64,000 bases of DNA, taken from the NCBI GenBank assembly GCA_902787575.1, contig CADAGX010000001.1, positions 62,001 to 126,000 on the forward strand, written 5' to 3'. The notes beneath the pieces were generated by a model. It made no database searches. It worked only from the letters and a program-made list of their open reading frames with translations, and was not told the origin of the DNA. Shown piece after piece: positions 1 through 8,053 of this stretch (positions within the stretch are counted from its first letter, which is position 1; the number at the start of each line of letters is the position of its first letter). The DNA is from an uncultured Bacteroidales bacterium. Its GTDB lineage: Bacteria; Bacteroidota; Bacteroidia; Bacteroidales; Bacteroidaceae. The position numbers and the translations under genes were made by a program.

Positions 1-648
1 GGCAACGAAGGCTCCGTTAGCGCCGATGCCACTCCGGCCGGCATCTTGGGCAGTGCGCGCAACAGCAGTGTTGCCTCCATCACCAACTGCTACTCCACCG
101 GACGCATCACCACCATCACCAGCGGACTCGAGGACATCGGTGCCGCACAAATCAGCGGCTGGCTGGGCAACGTGGCCGCCACCGTCACCAACTGCTGGTC
201 CACCAGCGAGATAACAGGCTTCCAGGCCAGCGGCTACGCCATTACCACCGACCGCACCTTTGCCCGCGTCAGCGGCTCGAAGCCCACGTTCACCAACTGC
301 TACAGCCAAGTCAGCAAGCAGGTGACGCTCACCGAGGCAGAGAAGTTCCTGTCTGGCGAAGTCACCTATCTGCTCAATGCCGGCCAGACGCAGAATCCCG
401 TCTGGGGCCAGACCATAGGCCTCGACGAGCATCCCTCGTTCCAGGCCGGCCACGGCATCGTCTTCAAGGACACCGACGGCACGTACTACAATCAGGGCAC
501 CGACATAGCCGCGCCGGCGACTGGCGTCGGGCAGGCAACCACCGTTTACGACCTCTCCGGCCGCAAGATTGCCAACTCGCCCACCACAGACAGCAAGCTG
601 CAGAAGGGCCTCTACATCATAGGTGGCCGCAAGGTGCTTGTGAAGTAA
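1..648 (+). CDS. GLUG-repeat secreted surface protein, C-terminal part (5' end outside window)
   Basis: The reading frame is open from base 1 to a TAA at 646-648, so only the last 215 residues are seen. They hold short repeated blocks of the form TNCYSTGRI / TNCWSTSEI / TNCYSQV, typical of GLUG-type beta-helical surface proteins. A block with LLNAGQTQNPVWGQTIGLD follows. The protein ends with VYDLSGRKI ... KGLYIIGGRKVLVK, a C-terminal beta-sandwich tail like the sorting or anchoring tails of secreted Bacteroidota proteins. The same order (cysteine-containing repeats, LN-Q-W-Q-P block, sorting-like tail) recurs in the giant protein at 34171-41016, so the two look like paralogues. Location is inferred to be secreted or cell-surface; the ligand is unknown. 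The signal peptide and start are not in the window. Confidence 0.8.
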   Translation, partial: GNEGSVSADATPAGILGSARNSSVASITNCYSTGRITTITSGLEDIGAAQISGWLGNVAATVTNCWSTSEITGFQASGYAITTDRTFARVSGSKPTFTNCYSQVSKQVTLTEAEKFLSGEVTYLLNAGQTQNPVWGQTIGLDEHPSFQAGHGIVFKDTDGTYYNQGTDIAAPATGVGQATTVYDLSGRKIANSPTTDSKLQKGLYIIGGRKVLVK

Positions 649-660
649 ACCAACTTCTCG

Positions 661-692
661 GGAAATCGTAAATCTATAAATCCGTAAATCCC
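661..692 (+). repeat. Short tandem GTAAATC-type array directly before a TTG start
   Basis: Three near-identical 8-nt units (CGTAAATC, TATAAATC, CGTAAATC) fill the gap between a stop codon and the TTG start at 693. Similar arrays precede the genes at 27921, 52500 and 60760. Confidence 0.7.
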
Positions 693-2387
693 TTGTTGTT
701 TCGCGCCTTCCGTCCTCTCCTGCTCCTTGTGCTGCTATGCGGCTGCACCCACGGCACGGTGCATCGCCGTCTCTCCGCCATAGACAGCCTCACCGAGCAG
801 CACTACGACTCGGCGCTCCTCTTGCTGCGCCAGATGGACACCCTGCCCATGCGCCGTGCCGACCGCATGTACCTCGAGTTGCTGCGCGGCAAGGCCATGA
901 ACAAGGCCGACTCACTCTTCACCACCGACTCGCTGATGCGCCGCGTCGTGCGCTACTACGACCGCCTCGGTTCACGCAATCGCCGAATGCTGGCCCACTA
1001 CGTGCTGGGCTGCGCCTATCGCGACATGCAGAGCGCACCTCGCGCCCTGGAGCAGTATCAGCAGGCCATAGACGTGGCAGACACCACTGCCTCCGACTGC
1101 GACCTCAACACACTCATGCGCGTACACTCGCAGATGGCAGACCTTTACCTCCGAATGCATCTATATGAAGATTCCAACCGCGAGGACTCCATAGCCCAAC
1201 GTCTGGCATGGCAGATAAGAGATACCCTTTCTGCACTAATTTTTGAAGAAGCTTCCTGCAGCGCTTTATACAATAGTGGGAAATATGCAATGTGCATACA
1301 AAAATCCAAGAATCTGTATGATAAATGGAAACGATATGGTTTCCCAAATGAAGCAATACTATCATACGTTCTATGCATAAAATCATATTTTGCATTAGGC
1401 CAATTTGAGAAAGCAAAACCATATCTGGATTCATATGAAAATTGTATCTTCTTTAAAGCGGACTCTCGAAAAATAAATGGAGGAAAAGGAATACTTTCAA
1501 TTTATAAAGGAAAATATTACTTGGGTATAGGCCGCCTCGATTCTGCCGAATTCTACTTCCGAAGCGCTCTGCCCTATATTCACCTTCGCAACAACGCCCT
1601 ACTCCTATACAAGGGACTCAGCGACGTCTATGCCCTGCAGCACAAGGCAGACTCGGTGCTCAAGTACACCACGCTCTATACCGACGAGAAGGAGCGACGC
1701 TACAACGAAAGCATGGGACAGACAACCCTCCAGCTGTCTGCCGTTTACGACTACAGCGTGGAACAGAGGATAGCCAACGAGCAGCGCCGGAAGGCATTCC
1801 TTTGGAAATACCTCTCGCTCGTCTTCCTTTTCGTGTGTACCATCGTGGGATTCTACCTGTGGAAGAAGAAAGAGCGTGTCCGCCACCTCAACAGAGAACT
1901 CAGACGCAAGACGCAAGAACTCATTCACGAAGTGGCCAGAGTCAACGAAGATGCGGCGCAGAAGGACGAGCGCATCATCAAACTGAAAGGACAGATGGAG
2001 TACCTCTGCCATGAGCTAAAGGACACCCATACGAGTCAGGAGAAAACGTTGCTTTCCCAATCCGACATTGCAGAGCGTTTCCGCCGCACACTTACCAGCC
2101 CCAACGAGCCACACCTCGACCAGCAGGACTGGAATCGACTCGCCGAGACCGTAAACCGCTGTCATCCCACATTCCTGCCGCTCATTCATGGTGGCAAAAG
2201 ACTTAACACCAACGAGCAGCGCCTCTGCATGTTGCTGCTCTGCGGCTTCAAGCCCTTCCAGATAGACGACCTCATGGGCATGAAGCACACCTTTGCTTCG
2301 CAGACACGCCAGCGCCTCCACCAGAAAGTGTTCGGCACCGAAGGCACAGCGGCCGATTTCGACCGCAAACTGCAGCTCCTCACATAG
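693..2387 (+). CDS. Membrane-anchored TPR protein with C-terminal LuxR-like HTH (putative one-component regulator)
   Basis: 564 residues. The N-terminus is a lipoprotein-type signal (hydrophobic LLLLVLL followed by CGC). Alpha-helical TPR-like repeats cover roughly residues 25-350. One membrane span (LSLVFLFVCTIVGFYLW, about 373-390) is followed by a charged coiled coil (about 392-460). A C-terminal block from about residue 504 (LNTNEQRLCMLLLCGF, then QIDDLMGM and SQTRQRLHQKVFG) has the spacing of a GerE/LuxR helix-turn-helix. This architecture is common in Bacteroidota; I infer a periplasmic sensing part joined to a cytoplasmic DNA-binding part. The start is TTG at 693: no in-frame ATG lies between the upstream stop at 669 and the signal sequence. 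Codons for about residues 150-285 (1140-1545) are much more AT-rich than both flanks, suggesting mosaic origin. The target genes are unknown. Confidence 0.75.
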   Translation: MLFRAFRPLLLLVLLCGCTHGTVHRRLSAIDSLTEQHYDSALLLLRQMDTLPMRRADRMYLELLRGKAMNKADSLFTTDSLMRRVVRYYDRLGSRNRRMLAHYVLGCAYRDMQSAPRALEQYQQAIDVADTTASDCDLNTLMRVHSQMADLYLRMHLYEDSNREDSIAQRLAWQIRDTLSALIFEEASCSALYNSGKYAMCIQKSKNLYDKWKRYGFPNEAILSYVLCIKSYFALGQFEKAKPYLDSYENCIFFKADSRKINGGKGILSIYKGKYYLGIGRLDSAEFYFRSALPYIHLRNNALLLYKGLSDVYALQHKADSVLKYTTLYTDEKERRYNESMGQTTLQLSAVYDYSVEQRIANEQRRKAFLWKYLSLVFLFVCTIVGFYLWKKKERVRHLNRELRRKTQELIHEVARVNEDAAQKDERIIKLKGQMEYLCHELKDTHTSQEKTLLSQSDIAERFRRTLTSPNEPHLDQQDWNRLAETVNRCHPTFLPLIHGGKRLNTNEQRLCMLLLCGFKPFQIDDLMGMKHTFASQTRQRLHQKVFGTEGTAADFDRKLQLLT

Positions 2388-2458
2388 CTTTTTTCTCACT
2401 TCCGGCATTCTCATCACCCCCTTCCATCTCCTCCTAGTCATTTTTTCAGGGAATCAGG

Positions 2459-2481
2459 AACACATTGTTAAGCAATGTGTT
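2459..2481. other. Perfect 9-bp stem hairpin after the TPR regulator
   Basis: AACACATTG and CAATGTGTT flank a 5-nt loop. No T-run follows, so this is not a standard terminator; it may be an mRNA 3' structure or an operator. Confidence 0.5.
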
Positions 2482-2525
2482 ACGCGTGCTTGTCACTTTT
2501 CTGTCATTTTCTGCTCGCCAAAAAA

Positions 2526-2557
2526 TTTGGCCGCGCCGCACCCACGCGATATTTTTG
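2526..2557 (+). promoter_or_regulatory. Bacteroidota-type promoter upstream of the serpin gene
   Basis: TTTG (2526-2529), a 20-nt spacer, then TATTTTTG (2550-2557), matching the TAnnTTTG -7 consensus. The implied 5' leader to the ATG at 2692 is about 130 nt. It contains a four-codon mini-ORF starting at 2594 whose first bases repeat those of the serpin start (ATGAAAAGAA). Confidence 0.6.
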
Positions 2558-2691
2558 CAGACGAGTTAAACACCATTAAACAATAAAAACACGATGAAAA
2601 GAACATGATTATATTTTAAACATTACCTACATTTGGCTATTTCGGGATAAATCATTTATTTTGCAACGCAATTTTTAATATAGTACTAATT

Positions 2692-3963
2692 ATGAAAAGA
2701 ATGTTTTATGTGACTGCTATGTTGTGCACAAGCGTGGCAATGATAGCCTGTTCGGGCGAGGAGAAACTACCCTCAAATGAGGAGCAGAATGCAAACAAGG
2801 AGGAAATAATGCCTGAGTATAAATGGCAACCAGCAAAAGCCATCTCACTCACTGCGGAAGAAACTGTTATCAATGATGGGTTTAACAGTTTTGCATGGCG
2901 CTTCTTCGAAGAAGCATTCACGCTTGACGATCAAAAAGATGTATTGCTTTCTCCGCTCAGTCTGGAGAGTGACCTTAGCACGTTGCTGTGTGGAGTGAAA
3001 GGCGAAACACGAGAAGAACTTCTGAGGGCACTCGGAATCGACAGACTCACAGACGAAGCCTTTGCCAATTATTTGAATACGATGGCAAAAGGGGTGGAAG
3101 AAGCAGATAATATGACCCGCTTTGCCTCGGCACACGCACTATGGTATAACAAGGCCCTCACGCTCGACGCAACGTTCGATAAGAAATTACGCTCGGAACG
3201 CAACGTGGAAGTTTTTCCCGTAACCTTTGGCACTGAGGCTACACAACAAATCAACTCTTGGTGCGCAGAGAAGACTTACAACAGAATTACAAAACTTGTG
3301 GAACAAACGCTACCCACGGATTTAATGCACCTTGTAAACACTGTTTATTTTCGTTCCAACTGGGCAAAGTCGTTCCGTCAGACAGGAAAGCGCACATTCA
3401 CAGACGCCGATGGCAAGACACAGCAGGTGGAAACCATGTGGGATACATTCAGCAATGTGGGATATAAAAACACCAACGACTACACAATGGCAACACTGCC
3501 TTTCAACAATGGTGCCTACAGCATGTTCTTCATACTACCTGCCAAGGGAAAAACAGTTTCAGAACTGGCATCGACACTGGCACAAAACGCACCGGATATG
3601 CAAAGCATAAACTCCATAGCATCTATGGAACTCTACATTCCAAAGTTCGAAGCCAATTACCAGACATTTCTAACCAAGACGTTGCAGGCGTTAGGATGCC
3701 AAAAGTTGTTCTCTGAAGGAGAAGATTTCACCATCTTCGCCGACGTCCACATGCCAGTAGACAACATTATACAGAAGACTTTCCTGAAGATTGACGAAAA
3801 GGGTGCCGAAGCCGCAGCAGCTACCGACATCATTGCCTATACCTCGAATGAAGATCCACACCCCGAAAAAATCGTTTTCGATCTAAACCGACCATTTATT
3901 TACGGTATTGTGGAAAATAGCACGAGGCATCCATTGTTCCTTGGCTGTAAAACACATTTCTGA
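2692..3963 (+). CDS. Serpin family protease inhibitor (lipoprotein)
   Basis: 423 residues. The N-terminus has a lipoprotein signal with lipobox MIAC (Cys20). The serpin fold is recognisable throughout: LVNTVYFRSNWAKSF, a reactive-centre hinge EKGAEAAAAT at residues 369-378, and the closing RPFIYGI...PLFLG. By alignment to the alpha-1-antitrypsin hinge, P1 would fall near Ser385, but the loop before RPF is about five residues longer, so P1 is uncertain. An alanine-rich hinge is what inhibitory serpins need, so active inhibition is likely. The lipobox suggests a membrane-anchored inhibitor facing the periplasm or outside, perhaps protecting the cell from host or competitor serine proteases. No protease gene adjoins it. 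The TGA stop is followed by 22 more in-frame codons that look like a gene remnant. Confidence 0.93.
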   Translation: MKRMFYVTAMLCTSVAMIACSGEEKLPSNEEQNANKEEIMPEYKWQPAKAISLTAEETVINDGFNSFAWRFFEEAFTLDDQKDVLLSPLSLESDLSTLLCGVKGETREELLRALGIDRLTDEAFANYLNTMAKGVEEADNMTRFASAHALWYNKALTLDATFDKKLRSERNVEVFPVTFGTEATQQINSWCAEKTYNRITKLVEQTLPTDLMHLVNTVYFRSNWAKSFRQTGKRTFTDADGKTQQVETMWDTFSNVGYKNTNDYTMATLPFNNGAYSMFFILPAKGKTVSELASTLAQNAPDMQSINSIASMELYIPKFEANYQTFLTKTLQALGCQKLFSEGEDFTIFADVHMPVDNIIQKTFLKIDEKGAEAAAATDIIAYTSNEDPHPEKIVFDLNRPFIYGIVENSTRHPLFLGCKTHF

Positions 3964-4032
3964 CCACAAGGCACCTACGAACTGCAGATACGCCGTGGCC
4001 AATACGTATTCGCGGCAGACATAGAATTGTAA
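3964..4032 (+). pseudogene. Possible remnant of a secreted-protein C-terminus after the serpin stop
   Basis: Continuing in the serpin frame after its TGA gives 22 codons (PQGTYELQIRRG then QYVFAADIEL) ending in TAA at 4030-4032. The pattern resembles the last beta-hairpin of DUF3244-like or sorting-like tails. It may be a decayed neighbour or a former serpin extension; chance cannot be excluded. Confidence 0.3.
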
Positions 4033-4201
4033 AGACCATGAGAGAGACGGAGGAACGGAGGGGAAAACACATTTTCATAAAGTGAAACACATAGAGGACC
4101 CCTCCTCCCTTCCCTCTCACCTACAGTAACTGTCACTACTGTTGATTTATAATATATAATAGTACTCAAAATGGTTAAATCTGCTAAAACCAAGATATAG
4201 A

Positions 4202-5377
4202 ATGAGGATAATCCTATTACTTAACTCATTTTTACTTCTGGCATTTCATTCGTATGCACAGCAGACGTTTCGCGGCCGCGTGGTGGACGCCGCGACGGGC
4301 GAACCGCTGCCGTATGCAAGCATCTACGTGGCAGAGGGGAAGGGAACGCTCACAAACGGGGACGGAGAGTTTACCATCGAAATGAGTGCCACCGAGAATA
4401 TCAAAATCTCGTATCTTGGCTATAAAACTGTCTTTATCACAAATCCCGAACCTTCAATGAGCATCAGAATGAAGGCATTGCCCCGTCAACTGCGCGAAGT
4501 GGAGGTTTACGCTGTCAATGTAAATAAAGTTCTGAAAGGCGTTATCAAGCAACTGAAGGAAGACTTTAAAGAAACAAAGGACAATACAAATCTTTATTTC
4601 TTCCGCATCGTCATGGGACATCCAAAAGGCATTCCCGATTTGGCCGAAGGCTTCCTTGTGGCGAAATCTACGATGAATCTACGCGAACCACTTTTCATCA
4701 ACGGACAAAGCCGTGCCACTGACTCAAGGGGCATCCGCAGAATTCGCAGGACAAACATTCAGAGGTTGTTCTCACTAAGCGCCCGGATGAAAGGCACAGA
4801 CTTCTGGAAAGAGGCAACTCTTCCGCTGCGCAGCTTTTCCACCGCAAAAAGGTTGTACGAAACAGGCTGCTCATCGTTCAGGGACGAAGAGGGTCGCCGC
4901 ATTTATGTGCTCGACATGAAATACACGGGAAAGATACCAAAAGACAAATATGCCCCGCCCATCTTCGAGGGCACGCTCTATGTCGATTCCGCCACATTTC
5001 GCCTTCTACGTTTCGACGGTAACGCTGCCAGTCTGGTACAACGTGTCAATTTCGATTGGAGACAAGCAGAAGTTAAATTGCACATCGGCTATGACTACTC
5101 AGAAAATTGCGCTATGGTAAGCCGGCTCTCCATCATGGGTGGAAACAAAGACATGACATACAAATGTCTCCTCTTCAACGTGGATAAAGCAGACAGCAAG
5201 CACTACTATGGCAAACGGGGACAAAACTTGATAAAAGTACTCAAAGACGTAGAATACGACACTTCTCTTTGGAACAAATACAATATCGTACAGCGCACCA
5301 AAGAGGAAGAGGAAATAGTACGTAAAGCCACAGAGCAAGGATTATTCTCTGCCGACAGTATTTCGCAGCGAAAATGA
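4202..5377 (+). CDS. Secreted protein with carboxypeptidase-regulatory-like domain, tandem family member 1
   Basis: 391 residues. A signal peptide ends near AFHSYAQ (residue about 19). Residues about 21-100 form a CarboxypepD_reg-like beta-sandwich (GRVVDAATGEPLPYASIYV ... ISYLGYKTVFI). The remainder is the family-specific region: KQLKEDFKE, an EGFL-x-AKS-x-x-NLRE block, GTLYVDSATFRLLRFDGN, and a terminal YDTSLWNKYNIVQRT block. The same order occurs in the genes at 5459, 6867 and 8054, so they arose by duplication. The regulatory-like domain is found in exported and TonB-linked proteins, but no enzyme site is visible and the function is unknown. The start follows an AT-rich leader. Probably periplasmic or outer-membrane associated (inference). 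Confidence 0.8.
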   Translation: MRIILLLNSFLLLAFHSYAQQTFRGRVVDAATGEPLPYASIYVAEGKGTLTNGDGEFTIEMSATENIKISYLGYKTVFITNPEPSMSIRMKALPRQLREVEVYAVNVNKVLKGVIKQLKEDFKETKDNTNLYFFRIVMGHPKGIPDLAEGFLVAKSTMNLREPLFINGQSRATDSRGIRRIRRTNIQRLFSLSARMKGTDFWKEATLPLRSFSTAKRLYETGCSSFRDEEGRRIYVLDMKYTGKIPKDKYAPPIFEGTLYVDSATFRLLRFDGNAASLVQRVNFDWRQAEVKLHIGYDYSENCAMVSRLSIMGGNKDMTYKCLLFNVDKADSKHYYGKRGQNLIKVLKDVEYDTSLWNKYNIVQRTKEEEEIVRKATEQGLFSADSISQRK

Positions 5378-5458
5378 AAAAAGTGAATCCTCGATGTTAG
5401 GTTCTGCTTTCTCATACCCTTATAGAGATAGAAAGAATACCGTAAAACACATAAGACT

Positions 5459-6700
5459 ATGAAAAGAATATTATCCATCGTCTGCCTCGCGCTGCTCACC
5501 ATCGGCCTATGGGCTCAGAAGGCAGAAACCGAGAAATCGGAGCAGCAGGCTTACAGCGGCCGCGTAGTGGACGCAGAGACAGGCGAGCCGCTGCCGTTCT
5601 CTGCCATCTACTTCTCCAAGACGAGCGGCACGAAGACTGACAGCCGTGGCGAGTTCAGCATCGAGAGTTCGCCAGACAGCACGCTCGTCTTCTCTTGTGT
5701 AGGCTATGAACGTCTACGCATAAAGGCAAACGAACTGCAGAAGGAGGTGAGACTGGCACCTATGACGACAATGATGAGGGAGGTGGCAGTCGTGACACCG
5801 TCGGGGCAGTCCATTCTGCGTAACATGGGAGAACTAATGGCGTGGGAATACAAACAGTGGAAATACGAGATTGGCAATTTCGAGATTGCTGCCGTGCTGA
5901 CAGACAAGGACGGCGAAACGAAGTGCCAGACAAGAGGAGACATTCAGTGTGCCGGAAACCTGAGGCGATACCAGTTCCGCGGTGGCAACCAACGGGGCTA
6001 CTTCCCAGAACTGCCTGGTGAGATGGATCTCGTCTTCAACTACAAGACGCACATCTGCGACCTGATGGGCTTAGGCTCACGCATCGAGGACTCGGAGTTC
6101 TGGCAGTCGGCCATTACACCACTCGACAATCCCGACTGCTACTCTGCCAGCGTGGAGAGGCTGCACGGAAAGGAGGGACAGCAGGTTTACGTGGTGAACG
6201 TGAAGCCGAAAGACACAGATTCCCTGCGCCAGAGGCACATCCTGACGGGGACGCTCTACGTGGATGCACTCTCGCAGCGGCTACTGCGCTTCAATGGCAA
6301 AGTGCAGAACCTACAGTTCCAGTCGCTGCCCACTGAACTGAAGTTCCACATCGACTACCGACACACGAACGGGTTCACCGAGGTGGAGCAGGTGCTTCTG
6401 GAGGGAGAGAATACAAAGAACTCCTTCTGCATGGAACTCAACAACAGGTATCTGCACAGGAAGGCCTTGACAAGAGTCGTAAGCGGCACGATATCGGTGA
6501 ATAACGATGAGCACAGTGCCACAGGTACCGTGGGGATTGGCACATCCGAAAAAGCCATACGTATGATGTCGGAGGAGGAGAGCAAGGCACTCGACGTCGA
6601 ACGCAAGAAGTGGGCACGCCACGCAGGAAAGACAAACATAAAAAGATTTCAGCAGAATGTAGAAATGTTCCGCTCGCTCTGGGAGAAGTCAAAAATGTAA
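5459..6700 (+). CDS. Secreted protein with carboxypeptidase-regulatory-like domain, tandem family member 2
   Basis: 413 residues with a signal peptide ending near IGLWAQ. The shared N-terminal domain (GRVVDAETGEPLPFSAIYF, FSCVGYERLRI) spans about residues 33-110. The family core follows, including GTLYVDALSQRLLRFNGK near residue 265. It differs from its neighbours: the terminal YD-x-x-LW block is absent and replaced by a tail rich in K, E and R. It lies 81 nt after member 1 with no obvious terminator between, so co-transcription is possible. A G:U-tolerant hairpin follows the gene at 6726-6765. Function is unknown; the relationship to the flanking genes is clear from the order of motifs. Confidence 0.78.
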   Translation: MKRILSIVCLALLTIGLWAQKAETEKSEQQAYSGRVVDAETGEPLPFSAIYFSKTSGTKTDSRGEFSIESSPDSTLVFSCVGYERLRIKANELQKEVRLAPMTTMMREVAVVTPSGQSILRNMGELMAWEYKQWKYEIGNFEIAAVLTDKDGETKCQTRGDIQCAGNLRRYQFRGGNQRGYFPELPGEMDLVFNYKTHICDLMGLGSRIEDSEFWQSAITPLDNPDCYSASVERLHGKEGQQVYVVNVKPKDTDSLRQRHILTGTLYVDALSQRLLRFNGKVQNLQFQSLPTELKFHIDYRHTNGFTEVEQVLLEGENTKNSFCMELNNRYLHRKALTRVVSGTISVNNDEHSATGTVGIGTSEKAIRMMSEEESKALDVERKKWARHAGKTNIKRFQQNVEMFRSLWEKSKM

Positions 6701-6725
6701 TAGAGCAAACCACGCGAATAAGTGC

Positions 6726-6765
6726 CAACGGGAGAGCGGCTGCAAGACGGACGGCTCTCTCGTTG
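6726..6765 (+). terminator. Possible weak terminator hairpin after family member 2
   Basis: CAACGGGAGAGC and GCTCTCTCGTTG pair over 12 bp with one G:U. No T-run follows, so termination efficiency is doubtful. Confidence 0.4.
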
Positions 6766-6831
6766 ACGCTATAAACACGGAAACGAAAAACCTAACACGC
6801 TGAAACATGTTGTTAAACACTCGGCCCGAAC

Positions 6832-6862
6832 TTGGCCTATAGCACAGAAAGACGTACCTTTG
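6832..6862 (+). promoter_or_regulatory. Promoter abutting the start codon of family member 3 (leaderless)
   Basis: TTGG (6832-6835), a 19-nt spacer, then TACCTTTG (6855-6862). Only four bases (CAGC) separate the -7 element from the ATG at 6867, so transcription should begin at or next to the start codon. Confidence 0.6.
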
Positions 6863-6866
6863 CAGC

Positions 6867-8009
6867 ATGAGACGCACCACACTGTTTATATTTCTTCTCC
6901 TCGCCGCCACGCTCCACGCGCAGCTGGAGTTTCGTGGTCGTGTGGTGGATGCTGAGACGGGTGAACCGTTGCCGTATGCCACAATCTTCATCGCAGGCAA
7001 CAGAGGGGCTTTGAGCAACGAAAATGGCGATTTCCTTGTTCCCATCTCGGAAAGCGACACGCTACACATCTCGTGTGTTGGATACAACAAAACGGCGATT
7101 CCAGCATGGGAAAGGACTGATATTCTCCGACTAAAACCTCTGACGCAACATTTGAAGGAAGTGACAGTAACAGCAGTCACGACACGCGAGATACTGAGAA
7201 GAACCTCACAGCAACTGAAGAAGGAAGCCGAGAAGTGGAGAGACACCGCTTCCATATACTTTTTTCGCAACAGATTTGTCGGGAAAAATAAAACGCGAAT
7301 ACAAGAGGGATTCATGGCGGCGAAGAGTTATTGTAACTTGCGCGACTTCGTATTCCTGAACGCCCGTCGCCACAACGAAGGCGAAGACAGCACAGAGACA
7401 CACCTACGAAGCACCAACATACACCGACTGATGGAACTGGGAGCTCGCACCATCGATTCCGAACTCTGGTGGCCGTATATAAAACCTCTGAGCAAATACA
7501 GGTTTTACCATGCCACACATATCACCTTAGCAGGCGAGGATGGGAAACTCGTGTATAAGATAGAGATGCCACGTCTCACGAAATTCAATCGCTTCAGATT
7601 GGACTCGCCCAAACTCGTCACGGGCACCTTATACGTCGATGCCGACAACTACCGACTGCTGCGGTTCGACGGCAAGGTGGAGGGTCTGACAATGCGTTCC
7701 TTCTTTATAGCGCTCCCCACCGAACTGACATTCCAGATTGGCTACACCCACGAAAACGGTTTCACCGAGGTCTCGCACATCTCCATGAGCGGTGGAAACG
7801 AAGAAACAAAGTTTCGTTCCACACTCTTCAACATAGGTCTGTACGACGAGCAAAAGCGGACGGGCGTAAATGTAGGCGAAAATATGATTCAGACAATAGA
7901 CGAGGTAGGCTATGACGTGGGCGTATGGCGTAATCTCGAAATCATACTGCGCACAGCAGAGGATACAAACAAGAGGATTGAAAGCATAGAGTCTGGCACA
8001 ATACGATAG
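6867..8009 (+). CDS. Secreted protein with carboxypeptidase-regulatory-like domain, tandem family member 3
   Basis: 380 residues. A signal peptide (LFIFLLLAATLHAQ) precedes the shared N-terminal domain (GRVVDAETGEPLPYATIFI ... ISCVGYNKTAI, about residues 21-100). The family core is complete: AAKSYCNLRDF, GTLYVDADNYRLLRFDGK and DEVGYDVGVWRNLEIILRT close to the C-terminus. It is the closest match in layout to member 1. The gene has its own promoter placed four bases before the ATG, unlike members 1 and 2. No catalytic motif is visible. By analogy with other proteins carrying this domain it is probably periplasmic or at the outer membrane; its partner is unknown. Confidence 0.8.
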   Translation: MRRTTLFIFLLLAATLHAQLEFRGRVVDAETGEPLPYATIFIAGNRGALSNENGDFLVPISESDTLHISCVGYNKTAIPAWERTDILRLKPLTQHLKEVTVTAVTTREILRRTSQQLKKEAEKWRDTASIYFFRNRFVGKNKTRIQEGFMAAKSYCNLRDFVFLNARRHNEGEDSTETHLRSTNIHRLMELGARTIDSELWWPYIKPLSKYRFYHATHITLAGEDGKLVYKIEMPRLTKFNRFRLDSPKLVTGTLYVDADNYRLLRFDGKVEGLTMRSFFIALPTELTFQIGYTHENGFTEVSHISMSGGNEETKFRSTLFNIGLYDEQKRTGVNVGENMIQTIDEVGYDVGVWRNLEIILRTAEDTNKRIESIESGTIR

Positions 8010-8041
8010 CCACAAACCATGACATCTTCAAAATAAGTTCT

Positions 8042-8049
8042 TATCTTTG
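8042..8049 (+). promoter_or_regulatory. -7 promoter element abutting the start codon of family member 4 (leaderless)
   Basis: TATCTTTG is followed by the same four bases (CAGC) and ATGAGAC as at the 6867 gene. The -33 element is not clear. The arrangement implies a leaderless mRNA. Confidence 0.55.
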
Positions 8050-8053
8050 CAGC

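Noticed and set aside
3961..4032. TGA read-through or selenocysteine extension of the serpin
   Set aside because: The serpin already ends at the expected family position and no SECIS-like hairpin or sel gene is seen. A gene remnant is simpler.
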